From Chloroflexota bacterium (GTDB lineage: Bacteria; Chloroflexota; Anaerolineae; B4-G1): 14,285 nucleotides of DNA. Position 1 is the first letter of the stretch. Every line of letters starts with the position of its first letter. Positions 10,201 through 14,285 of this stretch are shown here, piece after piece. Under the pieces are notes generated by a model. It was not told where the DNA came from. It ran no database searches and worked only from the letters and a program-made list of their open reading frames with translations. The position numbers were made by a program, and so were the translations under genes. The DNA is taken from contig DSAR01000189.1 of assembly GCA_011046405.1 (NCBI GenBank), forward strand, positions 1 through 14,285, in the 5' to 3' direction.

Positions 10201-10550
10201 TGGTCTTTGCCTACAGCGTCGTCGCCAGCAATCCGAACACGACGCCGCTGTACAGCGTCGTGATCACCGGCAGCATCCCAGCGCAGGCGGCCTACGTCTC
10301 GGTTGTGGGCGGCAAGTGGGTGGCAAGCGGGGGCGACTATGGCAACGGCTACGTCACATCCGGCGTCATCCCAGAGCTTGCGCCTGGAGAGCGTTACACC
10401 CTGACGTGGTCCGCACAACCGACGGCGTTTCTGGCGGATATGAGCACACAGGCGCACATCAGCAGCATCAATGCCCAGGCAGATGTGACGCTGTCTATTC
10501 GAGTGTACCGCCTCATCCTGCCCGTCATCTACAAGAACGCCACGCCCTAG
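4203..10550 (+). CDS. Giant secreted multidomain protein with nidogen-like, Ig-like, ELWKSDGT, DUF11 and MBG domains
   Basis: A 2115-aa protein exported through an N-terminal Sec signal (hydrophobic residues 6-25, likely cleaved after AHA at residue 30). Domains in order: nidogen-like about 50-210 (GFMFNYYG, STNGFVTF, APYWADL); a fibronectin/Ig-like domain about 250-347 ending in VWTFTAT; a Big_3_5-type Ig domain 350-440 (SPNPSTEGQMVTFTA, VTYGGDANLFGS); 17 ELWKSDGT repeats about 491-1358 plus a closing partial unit; DUF11 1367-1487 (TDTLPAGFDV); a block of MBG-type modules 1490-1884 (HTYDGTPKSA, PGSYTVVATV, ARNYGDPNPPL); a second Big_3_5 1885-1977; and a C-terminal DUF11-like domain ending in YRLILPVIYKNATP. 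No enzymatic motif was seen. The architecture fits a cell-surface or matrix protein for adhesion or ligand binding. It has a strong ribosome binding site upstream and a strong terminator downstream. The ligand is unknown. Confidence 0.92.
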   Translation: MNSKRFVFMALVAGAALAALLLGVFTHAHAAPALPPETYYQGTEIAALTNVDDAYKCDIAIGFMFNYYGTDYTQLCASTNGFVTFDTLSSSYYTNQPLTSTTGSPTTLIAPYWADLMSHGNREMVLTGTVGSAPNREFVIQWTNFGFYNDNTPLGTFQIILYEGSNDVRFQYRKMVHPDKGFGQIGTIGLRNSATEYTQHSYVAYGSTGPKTLADGQSLLFTWNGGTSSYDLDPDAAYQGILFYKDTPPPALPQLTSPADGGYAPLLPAFSWESAERAVTYTLKVANEADTSFSAPLINTDVLSPTTSYTHTGAALTEGNIYLWTVTAANAEGDAWSDVWTFTATDKSASTISVSGSPNPSTEGQMVTFTAVVTPGTATGTVDFYANGALLGNSALSGGAATYATDVLIAGSHAITVTYGGDANLFGSTSAVYTQMVEGAASGDFRPIRDINQVTRDSQPSWWGGYGYGYRQGVVIGGVYYFAATDAHGRELWKSDGAEGGTVLVKDIYPGSNEYGPNSSSPQNLTAVNGVLYFVADDGTHGRELWKSDGTADGTVMVKDINPGSGSSSPQNLTAVNGVLYFVANDGTNGQELWKSDGTAGGTVMVKDINPGSGSSSPRDLTDVNGVLYFAADDGTNGRELWKSDGTAGGTVMVKDIRSGGGWSGSSSPSNLTVLNGVLYFVADDGTNGRELWKSDGTADGTVLVKDIYTGTSYGRPNSSSPANLTDMNGLLYFTAYDGTNGQELWKSDGTGAGTVLVKNIRSGSGSSSPQNLTTVNSVLYFAADDGTNGNELWKSDGTADGTVLVKDVYTGTNSSNPSYLTDVNGVLYFTANDGTDGAKLWKSDGTAGGTVLVKDIVRSAWGWDDFEFEGGGGGWMSNLTNVNGALYFVANDGPHGYELWKSDGTTDGTVMIKDINTLTHHAHPSYLTEIDGMLYFRAYDGVNGWELWKSDGTEGGTVLIKDIYPGVRIPSDDDYHHYMQGPNSSYPDDLTAVNGVLYFRADDGTNGGELWKSDGTEGGTVLVKDIYPGSSGDYTYSSYPRNLTVMNGVLYFTANDGTNGEELWKSDGTAGGTVLVRDIRSGSYGSYPRNLTVMNGVLYFSANDGTNGEELWKSDGTAGGTVLVRDIRSGSGGSYPQNLVAVNGVLYFVADDGTNGRELWKSDGTAGGTVMVKDIVSGSGSSSPRDLTDVNGVLYFSANDGTNGTELWKSNGTADGTVLVKDINPGTGHSSPQNMTAVNDVLYFVADDGTNGRELWKSDGMADGTVLVKDIKPGGGWSGSSRPASLTDVNGVLYFSADDGTNGRELWQSDGTANGTVMVQDLYPGAPSSLYEWYGYGGMIVVNGALYFVADDGAIGYELWTYTPGLQLSFAKSVAPPAARPGQVVTFTLAFRNPSAITATHVTITDTLPAGFDVASVASAGAHVTQISTSPYVWQVQDLLQGEGGVITITGALAAPLSPGKLTNVALLGAADMTRRSAAAQITVLKSQATIVLSNLSHTYDGTPKSATATTDPPGLSVALTYNGGSMPPVKPGSYTVVATVTDPNYEGSATATLVIGKGAAQITLQDLARTYNGAPQKASYTTTPADQYAALTYDGSPDAPANAGSYTVVATVDTELYTGTATDTFVIAQAPLTVIANDAARTDVAPNPADPTWHYDGFRVGDTSAVLTGAPAFAFGVGDGSLGSPTPLGDYPITPTVGTLAATNYAFAFESGVLHVTDRTVPTITWVIADPLVYGTPLGAAQLNATATYSQGAVAGAYTYEPMEGMVLEAGERSLLVTFVPNDLITFYTATQRAALVVTKAGLAVRADDKARNYGDPNPPLTVSYGNFVGADGMGDLLTPPTATTTATETTPQGVYAIVPGGGDDANYALTYVDGVLTITAADPQVVLTSSPNPSYYRQPVKFTASFTAGLPSGTVTFYNNGGPGTLVLPGAQVLGTAELINSQATLVTDTLAAGTHYILAVYNGDANNNPSTSAPYEQVVEMPTNVIAAEGSVKMGMVFAYSVVASNPNTTPLYSVVITGSIPAQAAYVSVVGGKWVASGGDYGNGYVTSGVIPELAPGERYTLTWSAQPTAFLADMSTQAHISSINAQADVTLSIRVYRLILPVIYKNATP
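5667..8294 (+). repeat. Array of 17 ELWKSDGT coding repeats with a 144-bp basic period
   Basis: Anchored on the ELW codons (5673, 5832, 5976, 6120, 6273, 6432, 6576, 6720, 6897, 7041, 7230, 7389, 7533, 7677, 7821, 7965, 8118, closing unit 8277), nine intervals are 144 bp, two are 153, four are 159, and one each is 177 and 189. Every length is a multiple of three. The extra codons all fall in the loop between 'VKDI' and 'NLT'. Each unit reads ELWKSDGT..GTV.VKDI..., then NLT..NGVLYF.A.DGTNG. The sheet-like pattern suggests beta-propeller blades. The repeated DDGTNG and SDGT..G turns resemble acidic cation-binding loops, but binding is not shown. Confidence 0.95.
7326..7613 (+). repeat. Recent 144-bp tandem duplication inside the repeat array
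   Basis: Positions 7326-7469 and 7470-7613 differ at only six of 144 positions by hand count, far fewer than other neighbouring units. The duplicated segment starts at the 'NLTVMNG' part of the blade rather than at ELW, so the duplication joint is out of phase with the anchor motif but keeps the frame. Confidence 0.85.
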
Positions 10551-10574
10551 ACTTTCATCAGTTTCACAACAGAG

Positions 10575-10605
10575 CGGCGGGCGCTGCACAGCGCCCGCCG
10601 TTTTT
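10575..10605 (+). terminator. Intrinsic terminator after the giant secreted protein
   Basis: The arms cggcgggcgctg (10575-10586) and cagcgcccgccg (10589-10600) are exact reverse complements, and five T residues (10601-10605) follow. It starts 25 bases after the stop codon. The very GC-rich stem predicts strong termination. Confidence 0.92.
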
Positions 10606-10632
10606 GTGCCTCGTCTAGAGCTTTCGTAAAGC

Positions 10633-10917
10633 TTACGGTCCCGGTGACTGAGCCCATTGGCTCAAAAACCTGGTTCTTTGGGATTTCGCATGGTCGCGGT
10701 GAAAGATTAGCCACGAATTGCACGAATTAACACGAAAAACCCAAAGATTAGTGACAATTCGTGTAATTCGTGGCGAAAAAATTGACCACCTGCTAAGCCA
10801 ACCAGGCGAACTACCAGAGAGCCAAAAACCTAAGCTGATACCGGCATATAATAAAGCCGCTACGGTAAAGACTGATGCGGCCCAATCGAGATAGCGTCCG
10901 ATAACTCGACTTATCAT
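10633..10917 (-). CDS. Doubtful small membrane protein ORF
   Basis: A 94-aa frame whose first 40 residues look like a small membrane protein (a hydrophobic helix around WAASVFTVAALLYAGISLGF). Its second half, however, is simply a translation of the 10710-10774 repeat and the sequence next to it. No Shine-Dalgarno sequence precedes the ATG. It could be a remnant of a small gene overwritten by the repeat, or chance. I do not recognise it. Confidence 0.2.
   Translation of the reverse strand: MISRVIGRYLDWAASVFTVAALLYAGISLGFWLSGSSPGWLSRWSIFSPRITRIVTNLWVFRVNSCNSWLIFHRDHAKSQRTRFLSQWAQSPGP
10710..10774. repeat. Inverted repeat of dispersed-repeat type ('cacgaatt' element)
   Basis: The left arm gccacgaattgcacgaatt (10710-10728) pairs with the right arm aattcgtgtaattcgtggc (10756-10774) over 19 bp with one G-U-type mismatch and a 27-base loop. 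The left arm is built from the short direct repeat 'cacgaatt'. From memory, similar 'cacgaatta/attcgtggc' elements are common between genes in Chloroflexota and other environmental genomes. Copy number cannot be judged here. Confidence 0.7.
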
Positions 10918-10980
10918 ACGCTATTTTGCGCGCCCCACAGCGCCCGAATACGTCGCTAAAAACAACTCGAGGCCGTCCGA

Positions 10981-11832
10981 TTACGCGATGTATTGATCGA
11001 CGAATGTGAGATACCCCTGCCGTCCGCCCCGTTTGCTCCAGCGATTGATCGACTTGCGGATACGCTTCAGGCAGGCGACCATCTCATCTACGGTAATCGG
11101 CTCGAGAGAGATTCCTGCCGGACGTCCCGCCTCATCGAAAAACGTCTCTTGCCCCAGGCGCCATTCGCACATCGGCTTGACCGAGTCGTAGATCGCTTGA
11201 GCCTTCGGCGTCAGAGATGGCTTTTCCCTTTCACGGCCCCTGGACTCAGCCTGATACTCGCGGAGTAGCGCCTCGACAGCGCTCAGGGCGTCCCAATCGG
11301 TCAATTCGGGATCCTCTCGATACGCTCGGATGATACCGAACTCAATGTTCTGTAGCACATCCTCGTATCGCTCTTCAAAGGTCCCCCGGCGGTCTGAAGA
11401 TACCTGAGAGGATCTGCGAGAGGTACGCTTCTCTCCTTTCACCTCTTTCTCCTCGGTGACATCGGTGAACGCCACCAGTGGGAGCGGATTGTCCTTGTGC
11501 CCCAGCGGCAGGTGCTCCTTATCCTCGGGGATCGCGTCCAGGTCAACGATACCCACCACGACGAACTCTTCACCAACGGTTCCGTGAATTATGCCATGCG
11601 TCAAAAACGCCCGGACTTCCTCCAGATTGATGATCACGGTGGGGCATTGGGCACAGAACCAGCCCATATCACCACTGATGAAAAAAGTGTCGGCGTCGGA
11701 GCTAGCACGCGTGTCCACCAGGTAAGTCGCTGTGTGAGATTGCAGCGGGCCGCCACAGCGAGAACACGGACCCGGCTGTCCCTCAAATTGCCGACAGATG
11801 CATTCGCGCGGAATCGTGACGTCGATGCTCAT
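10981..11832 (-). CDS. Zinc-ribbon conserved hypothetical protein, last gene of the operon
   Basis: A 283-aa cytoplasmic protein of unknown function. The N-terminal half has a zinc-ribbon layout: C23-x2-C26 (CSRCGGPL) and C60-x2-C63 (FCAQCPTVII), plus an extra C11-x-C13. It continues with VVGIVDLDAIP and HLPLGHKDNPLPLV. A charged, probably disordered linker (about 125-150) leads to a separate C-terminal helical domain with YEDVLQNIEFGI, MCEWRLG and LKRIRKSINRWSKRGGRQG. From memory, both halves exist as separate conserved hypothetical families, so this looks like a fusion. The C-terminal RKS/KRGGRQG stretch is basic and could contact nucleic acid, which is speculative. The ATG overlaps the stop of the upstream gene (ATGA, 11829-11832), so translation is probably coupled. 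Confidence 0.85.
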   Translation of the reverse strand: MSIDVTIPRECICRQFEGQPGPCSRCGGPLQSHTATYLVDTRASSDADTFFISGDMGWFCAQCPTVIINLEEVRAFLTHGIIHGTVGEEFVVVGIVDLDAIPEDKEHLPLGHKDNPLPLVAFTDVTEEKEVKGEKRTSRRSSQVSSDRRGTFEERYEDVLQNIEFGIIRAYREDPELTDWDALSAVEALLREYQAESRGREREKPSLTPKAQAIYDSVKPMCEWRLGQETFFDEAGRPAGISLEPITVDEMVACLKRIRKSINRWSKRGGRQGYLTFVDQYIA

Positions 11833-12473
11833 TTTCTCAAAACCTCGTCAGAAAAAGCCACCAGGAACTCCTGACAGTAACTGATGCAGATCCGATGATA
11901 CGTGGGATCATCTCTACCGGCATTGCGAAGTTCCATTTCAAAGTCCTGACACCAGTTGAACACTGACTGCATCCCCAGAAAGTCTCTATCCAGGGCTTGT
12001 AGCGTGTTCCGCTCTGGCGTCACTTTGTCTCTGATCAATTTCCACACTTGCCACCAGGCATCGCACGCCGCGGCAGTCTGACCTGATTGCAGCCGTTTGT
12101 ACCCCTCCTGCATCAGGTCATCGATCTGTTCGAAAGAGATACGATCCGGAACCAGTCGCTTCCAGAGCACGATTGCCGCCATCCAGACAAAGTCTTCGTC
12201 GTACCGTCCTTCAGGATGAAGGGTGTATTTCGCGCGCCACTCCTCGGACAACCGTTCTCCTGACTCGTGTCGCTGGGCCGCTGCTCGGTAGTCATCGGGG
12301 GTCACCGGGATGCCCAATCGGTTGAGCTTGGCAAAGATTTCGTCAGTAGACATTGACTCGATCTTTTCGATGTTCCACTCTTCCTCAATCCGTTTCAACA
12401 ACTTTTCCCGAAAGTTTGGATCATTAAATAGATCACTTGGATGCTTCGTCTTTCCCCCTATTCTATCTCTCAT
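11829..12473 (-). CDS. Helical protein of unknown function, possibly lacking a C-terminal half
   Basis: A 214-aa, mostly helical soluble protein with no signal peptide and no metal-binding motif. The centre (about 115-150) reads like a single TPR-type helix pair, GYKRLQSGQTAAACDAWWQV, followed by FNWCQDFEMELRNAG and a last helix CQEFLVAFSDEV. From memory, this resembles the middle of helical proteins annotated as SEC-C/TPR-containing, in which more repeats follow. Here the chain stops right after that point, so it may be a shortened version. It starts inside the stop of the preceding gene (ATGA, 12470-12473) and has no good Shine-Dalgarno sequence of its own, pointing to translational coupling within the operon. 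The function is unknown. Confidence 0.8.
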   Translation of the reverse strand: MRDRIGGKTKHPSDLFNDPNFREKLLKRIEEEWNIEKIESMSTDEIFAKLNRLGIPVTPDDYRAAAQRHESGERLSEEWRAKYTLHPEGRYDEDFVWMAAIVLWKRLVPDRISFEQIDDLMQEGYKRLQSGQTAAACDAWWQVWKLIRDKVTPERNTLQALDRDFLGMQSVFNWCQDFEMELRNAGRDDPTYHRICISYCQEFLVAFSDEVLRK

Positions 12474-13609
12474 TCCGTGTGTAAGCCTGCATTGCGCAAG
12501 CGCCGCATCAACGCGGAGCGCCGACTGTATTCGTCGTGAATCCGGTTCAGCCGCGTCTGAAAGACTACAGTCTTTCGCTGATGCTCTGCCAAATCGCGGA
12601 GCTTTTTCAACAATTGCACCGCCTTGTCATAAAACTTGGCCTGTCCCCGTTGGATCAGCGCGTCCACCTCGTCCCAGACCTCATCGCCTCGTTCGGCCAA
12701 TGCCTCCAACTCCGCGATGCGCCGAGCCTCAGCAGCCGCGGCTTCTGCCTTGCGCCGGCGCTCCGCTATGGCCTCCGCCTCCGCGAAGAGCTCGGCGACG
12801 GTGCGACGTGCCTCGGTGCTACGCTGAGGCCCAGCGCTATCTAATAGGCCCAAACGTCGCTTCAACGCCAGGGCCAGTTGCGGCTCTCCCTGCGCCAATC
12901 GCAGCAGGCATTCATCCTTCTCCTCCGGCGCAAGCGCATCAATCGCCCGGCGCAGGTCGTCCTCTGTGAGCGTTCGGGGCTCAAGCGGCGCGCTCCGTTC
13001 CGCCGCTGCTTGCAGCATATCCGCTTCCACGTCGAACAGTTCCACAAAAGTCTCCAGCGCTGGCGTCAGATCCCCCAGGCCAGGCGGTACCGGCGGCTCG
13101 AATGCATCCTCATCCGCGCCATACACCATCGTCAATCCCTTGAGCCACGCCAGGTAGAGCACCCGGTCATCTCCCCGCATCATCGCTTCCCGTAACCCCA
13201 CCAACGAGCCCAACCACCCCTCATCCTCGATCCATCCCAGGCCCTCTTCTTCGTTCAACTGGATGTCCAAGATGACATACTCACCCTTGGTATCGACCTG
13301 GACGACGTCGGACGGATACTCCGTCGTTTCCACGTTGTATTGCCGCATCCGGTCGGCATCCACCAGCGACCTTGGAAAACGAAACATCAGTCGGCGACTG
13401 CCCCAATTGGCCAGGTAGAGCATCGCGTCGTAGTAATCGGCCAACAGATCCTCGGGGTTACGACGCAGGCCGCCGCCATAGCTGTAGGTAAACACCGCCC
13501 GCCAGGGATGTGGGCTGACGCGGCTGGACAATTGGGCCACCGCCTGCTGCGCCCCTGGCGTCAACGGCCGGTCGATGGCCTGAAATTCGTAGTATTGATA
13601 TTCGCTCAT
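12470..13609 (-). CDS. Conserved 'YYEFQAIDRPLT' protein, probable partner of a SWIM zinc-finger protein
   Basis: A 379-aa soluble protein. The chosen start is the ATG at 13609 (MSEYQYYEFQAIDRPLT) rather than the longer frame from 13657, because AAGGAGC lies nine bases upstream and conserved sequence begins at this Met. The N-terminal domain (about 1-190) includes AMLYLANWGSRRLMFRFPRSLVD, DVVQVDTKGEYVILDI and VLYLAWLKGL. It is followed by PPVPPGLGDL and a helical region, an Ala/Glu/Arg-rich coiled coil (about 275-310), and a C-terminal helical module (DKAVQLLKKLRDLAEHQRK ... SALMRRLRNAGL). From memory, this family is encoded next to SWIM zinc-finger proteins in Actinobacteria and Chloroflexota. 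Its biochemical role is unknown. It lies 128 bases after the partial upstream gene and overlaps the next gene by four bases. Confidence 0.85.
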   Translation of the reverse strand: MSEYQYYEFQAIDRPLTPGAQQAVAQLSSRVSPHPWRAVFTYSYGGGLRRNPEDLLADYYDAMLYLANWGSRRLMFRFPRSLVDADRMRQYNVETTEYPSDVVQVDTKGEYVILDIQLNEEEGLGWIEDEGWLGSLVGLREAMMRGDDRVLYLAWLKGLTMVYGADEDAFEPPVPPGLGDLTPALETFVELFDVEADMLQAAAERSAPLEPRTLTEDDLRRAIDALAPEEKDECLLRLAQGEPQLALALKRRLGLLDSAGPQRSTEARRTVAELFAEAEAIAERRRKAEAAAAEARRIAELEALAERGDEVWDEVDALIQRGQAKFYDKAVQLLKKLRDLAEHQRKTVVFQTRLNRIHDEYSRRSALMRRLRNAGLHTE

Positions 13610-13618
13610 TTTGAGATA

Positions 13619-13625
13619 GCTCCTT
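13619..13625 (-). promoter_or_regulatory. Ribosome binding site that decides the start at 13609
   Basis: Read on the minus strand, AAGGAGC is followed by a nine-base spacer and ATG at 13609. The alternative upstream start at 13657 has no such signal and would place this site inside the coding region. Confidence 0.75.
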
Positions 13626-13649
13626 TGCAACTGCTCACCTTGTGCCCGC

Positions 13650-13693
13650 CGGATCACAATCCGGTTGCACTATCGGTAGCGGATTGTGATCCG
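13650..13693. repeat. 14-bp perfect inverted repeat with self-folding arms
   Basis: The arm cggatcacaatccg (13650-13663) is the exact reverse complement of cggattgtgatccg (13680-13693), separated by 16 bases. Each arm is also a small hairpin by itself (cggat...atccg, 4-base loop), so two alternative structures are possible. It lies in the 128-base gap of the minus-strand operon, upstream of the ribosome binding site at 13619-13625. It could be a dispersed repeat or a structured intercistronic element. Confidence 0.7.
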
Positions 13694-13737
13694 CATTGCA
13701 CACGTGTGCTGAGTAGCTCCTCTATGCAAACGTCTGG

Positions 13738-14285
13738 CTATAACGCCTCGATAACCTCCAGGAAGACCTTCTTTCCCCGGTGGCGCTTGCGCACGTCGGC
13801 GATGAAAGCTTCCCATTCGCCAGAGGCATTGTGGCGACGGTAGACCTGGCGAATGGTTTTCAGGATTTTCAGCGCCTCCTGGTACAGGTGGCGACGCTTG
13901 CCCGCGATGTGCTTCTCGGCCTGGCGCTCGTAATAGGCCACAGCCCACGGGTAATGTTCCGCCGACTCCGCCGCGCGGCGGGCGACTCGGTCCGTCCAGG
14001 TTTGGTTGATGACGGCGCCGGAACGTTCCACGATCTCCATCGCCCGGGATAGATCGCCGTCGTCTAATGCCATCTGGATATGCAGCGATCGACTCCCGCG
14101 CTCTTCCACGATCTGATCCAACGCCGATTTGAGTTGTTCCCACCGGCCCAGTTCCCGGGCATGCTCGGCGATGGACTGGTACAGCGCGTAGTCGGGGGAG
14201 GCGTGAAAGCGAGCCAAATGAATTTCCAGGATGCCTTCCAGATCGTTCTGCCGCTCGTACCGTGCCCGGAGCCAGTTGCCAAGCT
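13738..14285 (-). CDS. C-terminal part of a probable SWIM zinc-finger-associated helical protein (partial)
   Basis: The frame is open to the right edge of the window. The TTG at 14217 is not a real start: coherent sequence continues upstream (LGNWLRARYERQNDLEGILEIH). About 182 residues are visible, all helical and TPR-like (LARFHASPDYALYQSIAEHA, GRWEQLKSALDQI, LDDGDLSRAMEIVERSG), ending in a module YQEALKILKTIRQVYRRHNASG ... RHRGKKVFLEVIEAL. From memory, this pattern matches the C-terminal helical region of bacterial SWIM zinc-finger family proteins, and the neighbouring 'YYEFQAIDRPLT' gene fits that pairing. The zinc finger itself would lie outside the window, so the name is tentative. Confidence 0.7.
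   Translation of the reverse strand, partial: LGNWLRARYERQNDLEGILEIHLARFHASPDYALYQSIAEHARELGRWEQLKSALDQIVEERGSRSLHIQMALDDGDLSRAMEIVERSGAVINQTWTDRVARRAAESAEHYPWAVAYYERQAEKHIAGKRRHLYQEALKILKTIRQVYRRHNASGEWEAFIADVRKRHRGKKVFLEVIEAL

Larger units (their letters stand above)
10606..10980. other. Intergenic stretch between convergent transcripts
   Basis: This stretch lies between the plus-strand terminator and the end of the minus-strand operon. It holds a small 6-bp hairpin agcttt/aaagct at 10619-10633, the 65-bp inverted repeat at 10710-10774 and one weak minus-strand ORF. No clear terminator for the minus-strand operon was found. Confidence 0.6.

Noticed and set aside
10619..10633. Small hairpin agcttt/aaagct after the terminator
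   Set aside because: Six AT-rich base pairs without a T tract; too weak to assign a function.
13610..13657. Upstream start for the 'YYEFQAIDRPLT' protein
   Set aside because: The added 16 residues cover the ribosome binding site and part of the palindromic element and do not resemble a protein N-terminus.
14064..14282. 72-aa minus-strand frame at the right edge
   Set aside because: It overlaps the partial helical protein in another frame and is rich in Ser/Pro/Thr/Trp without pattern.

Overview
The window is GC-rich, densely coding bacterial DNA that reads most like Chloroflexota (an Anaerolineae or Caldilineae type). This is inferred from the NarL-type kinase/regulator fusion, the very large secreted ELWKSDGT/MBG/DUF11 mosaic protein that ends in an 'RLILPVIYKN'-type tail, and conserved hypothetical families that I associate with that phylum from memory. 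No rRNA, tRNA, CRISPR array, transposase or phage gene was seen.

Left half, plus strand. After about 300 bases of leader with one good sigma70-like promoter lies a gene (311-3477) for a membrane sensor. It combines membrane segments, a nidogen-like ectodomain, HAMP, a NarL/DesK-type histidine kinase, a receiver and a LuxR helix-turn-helix in one chain. One base appears to be missing near 700-722, so the N-terminal membrane part and the rest lie in different frames. A perfect 16-bp palindrome and a strong intrinsic terminator follow. Next come a 101-aa receiver-like protein (3776-4081) and a 2115-aa secreted protein (4203-10550). The secreted protein has a signal peptide, a nidogen-like domain, Ig-like domains, 17 ELWKSDGT repeats on a 144-bp basic period, a DUF11 domain, an MBG block, another Ig-like domain and a short hydrophobic/basic tail. 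A strong terminator ends this unit.

Middle. Positions 10551-10980 hold the terminator, a 65-bp dispersed-repeat-like inverted repeat and at most one weak small membrane ORF.

Right half, minus strand. A compact operon enters from the right edge: the C-terminal part of a probable SWIM zinc-finger-associated helical protein, a conserved 'YYEFQAIDRPLT' protein (corrected start 13609), a 214-aa helical protein and a 283-aa zinc-ribbon protein. The last three are joined by two ATGA start/stop overlaps, so they are probably translationally coupled. The function of this cluster is not known to me.

The most interesting link is that the sensor ectodomain and the N-terminal domain of the giant secreted protein appear to be the same nidogen-like fold, with a matching cysteine pair. 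This suggests a sensor and its secreted output that recognise related ligands or share ancestry.
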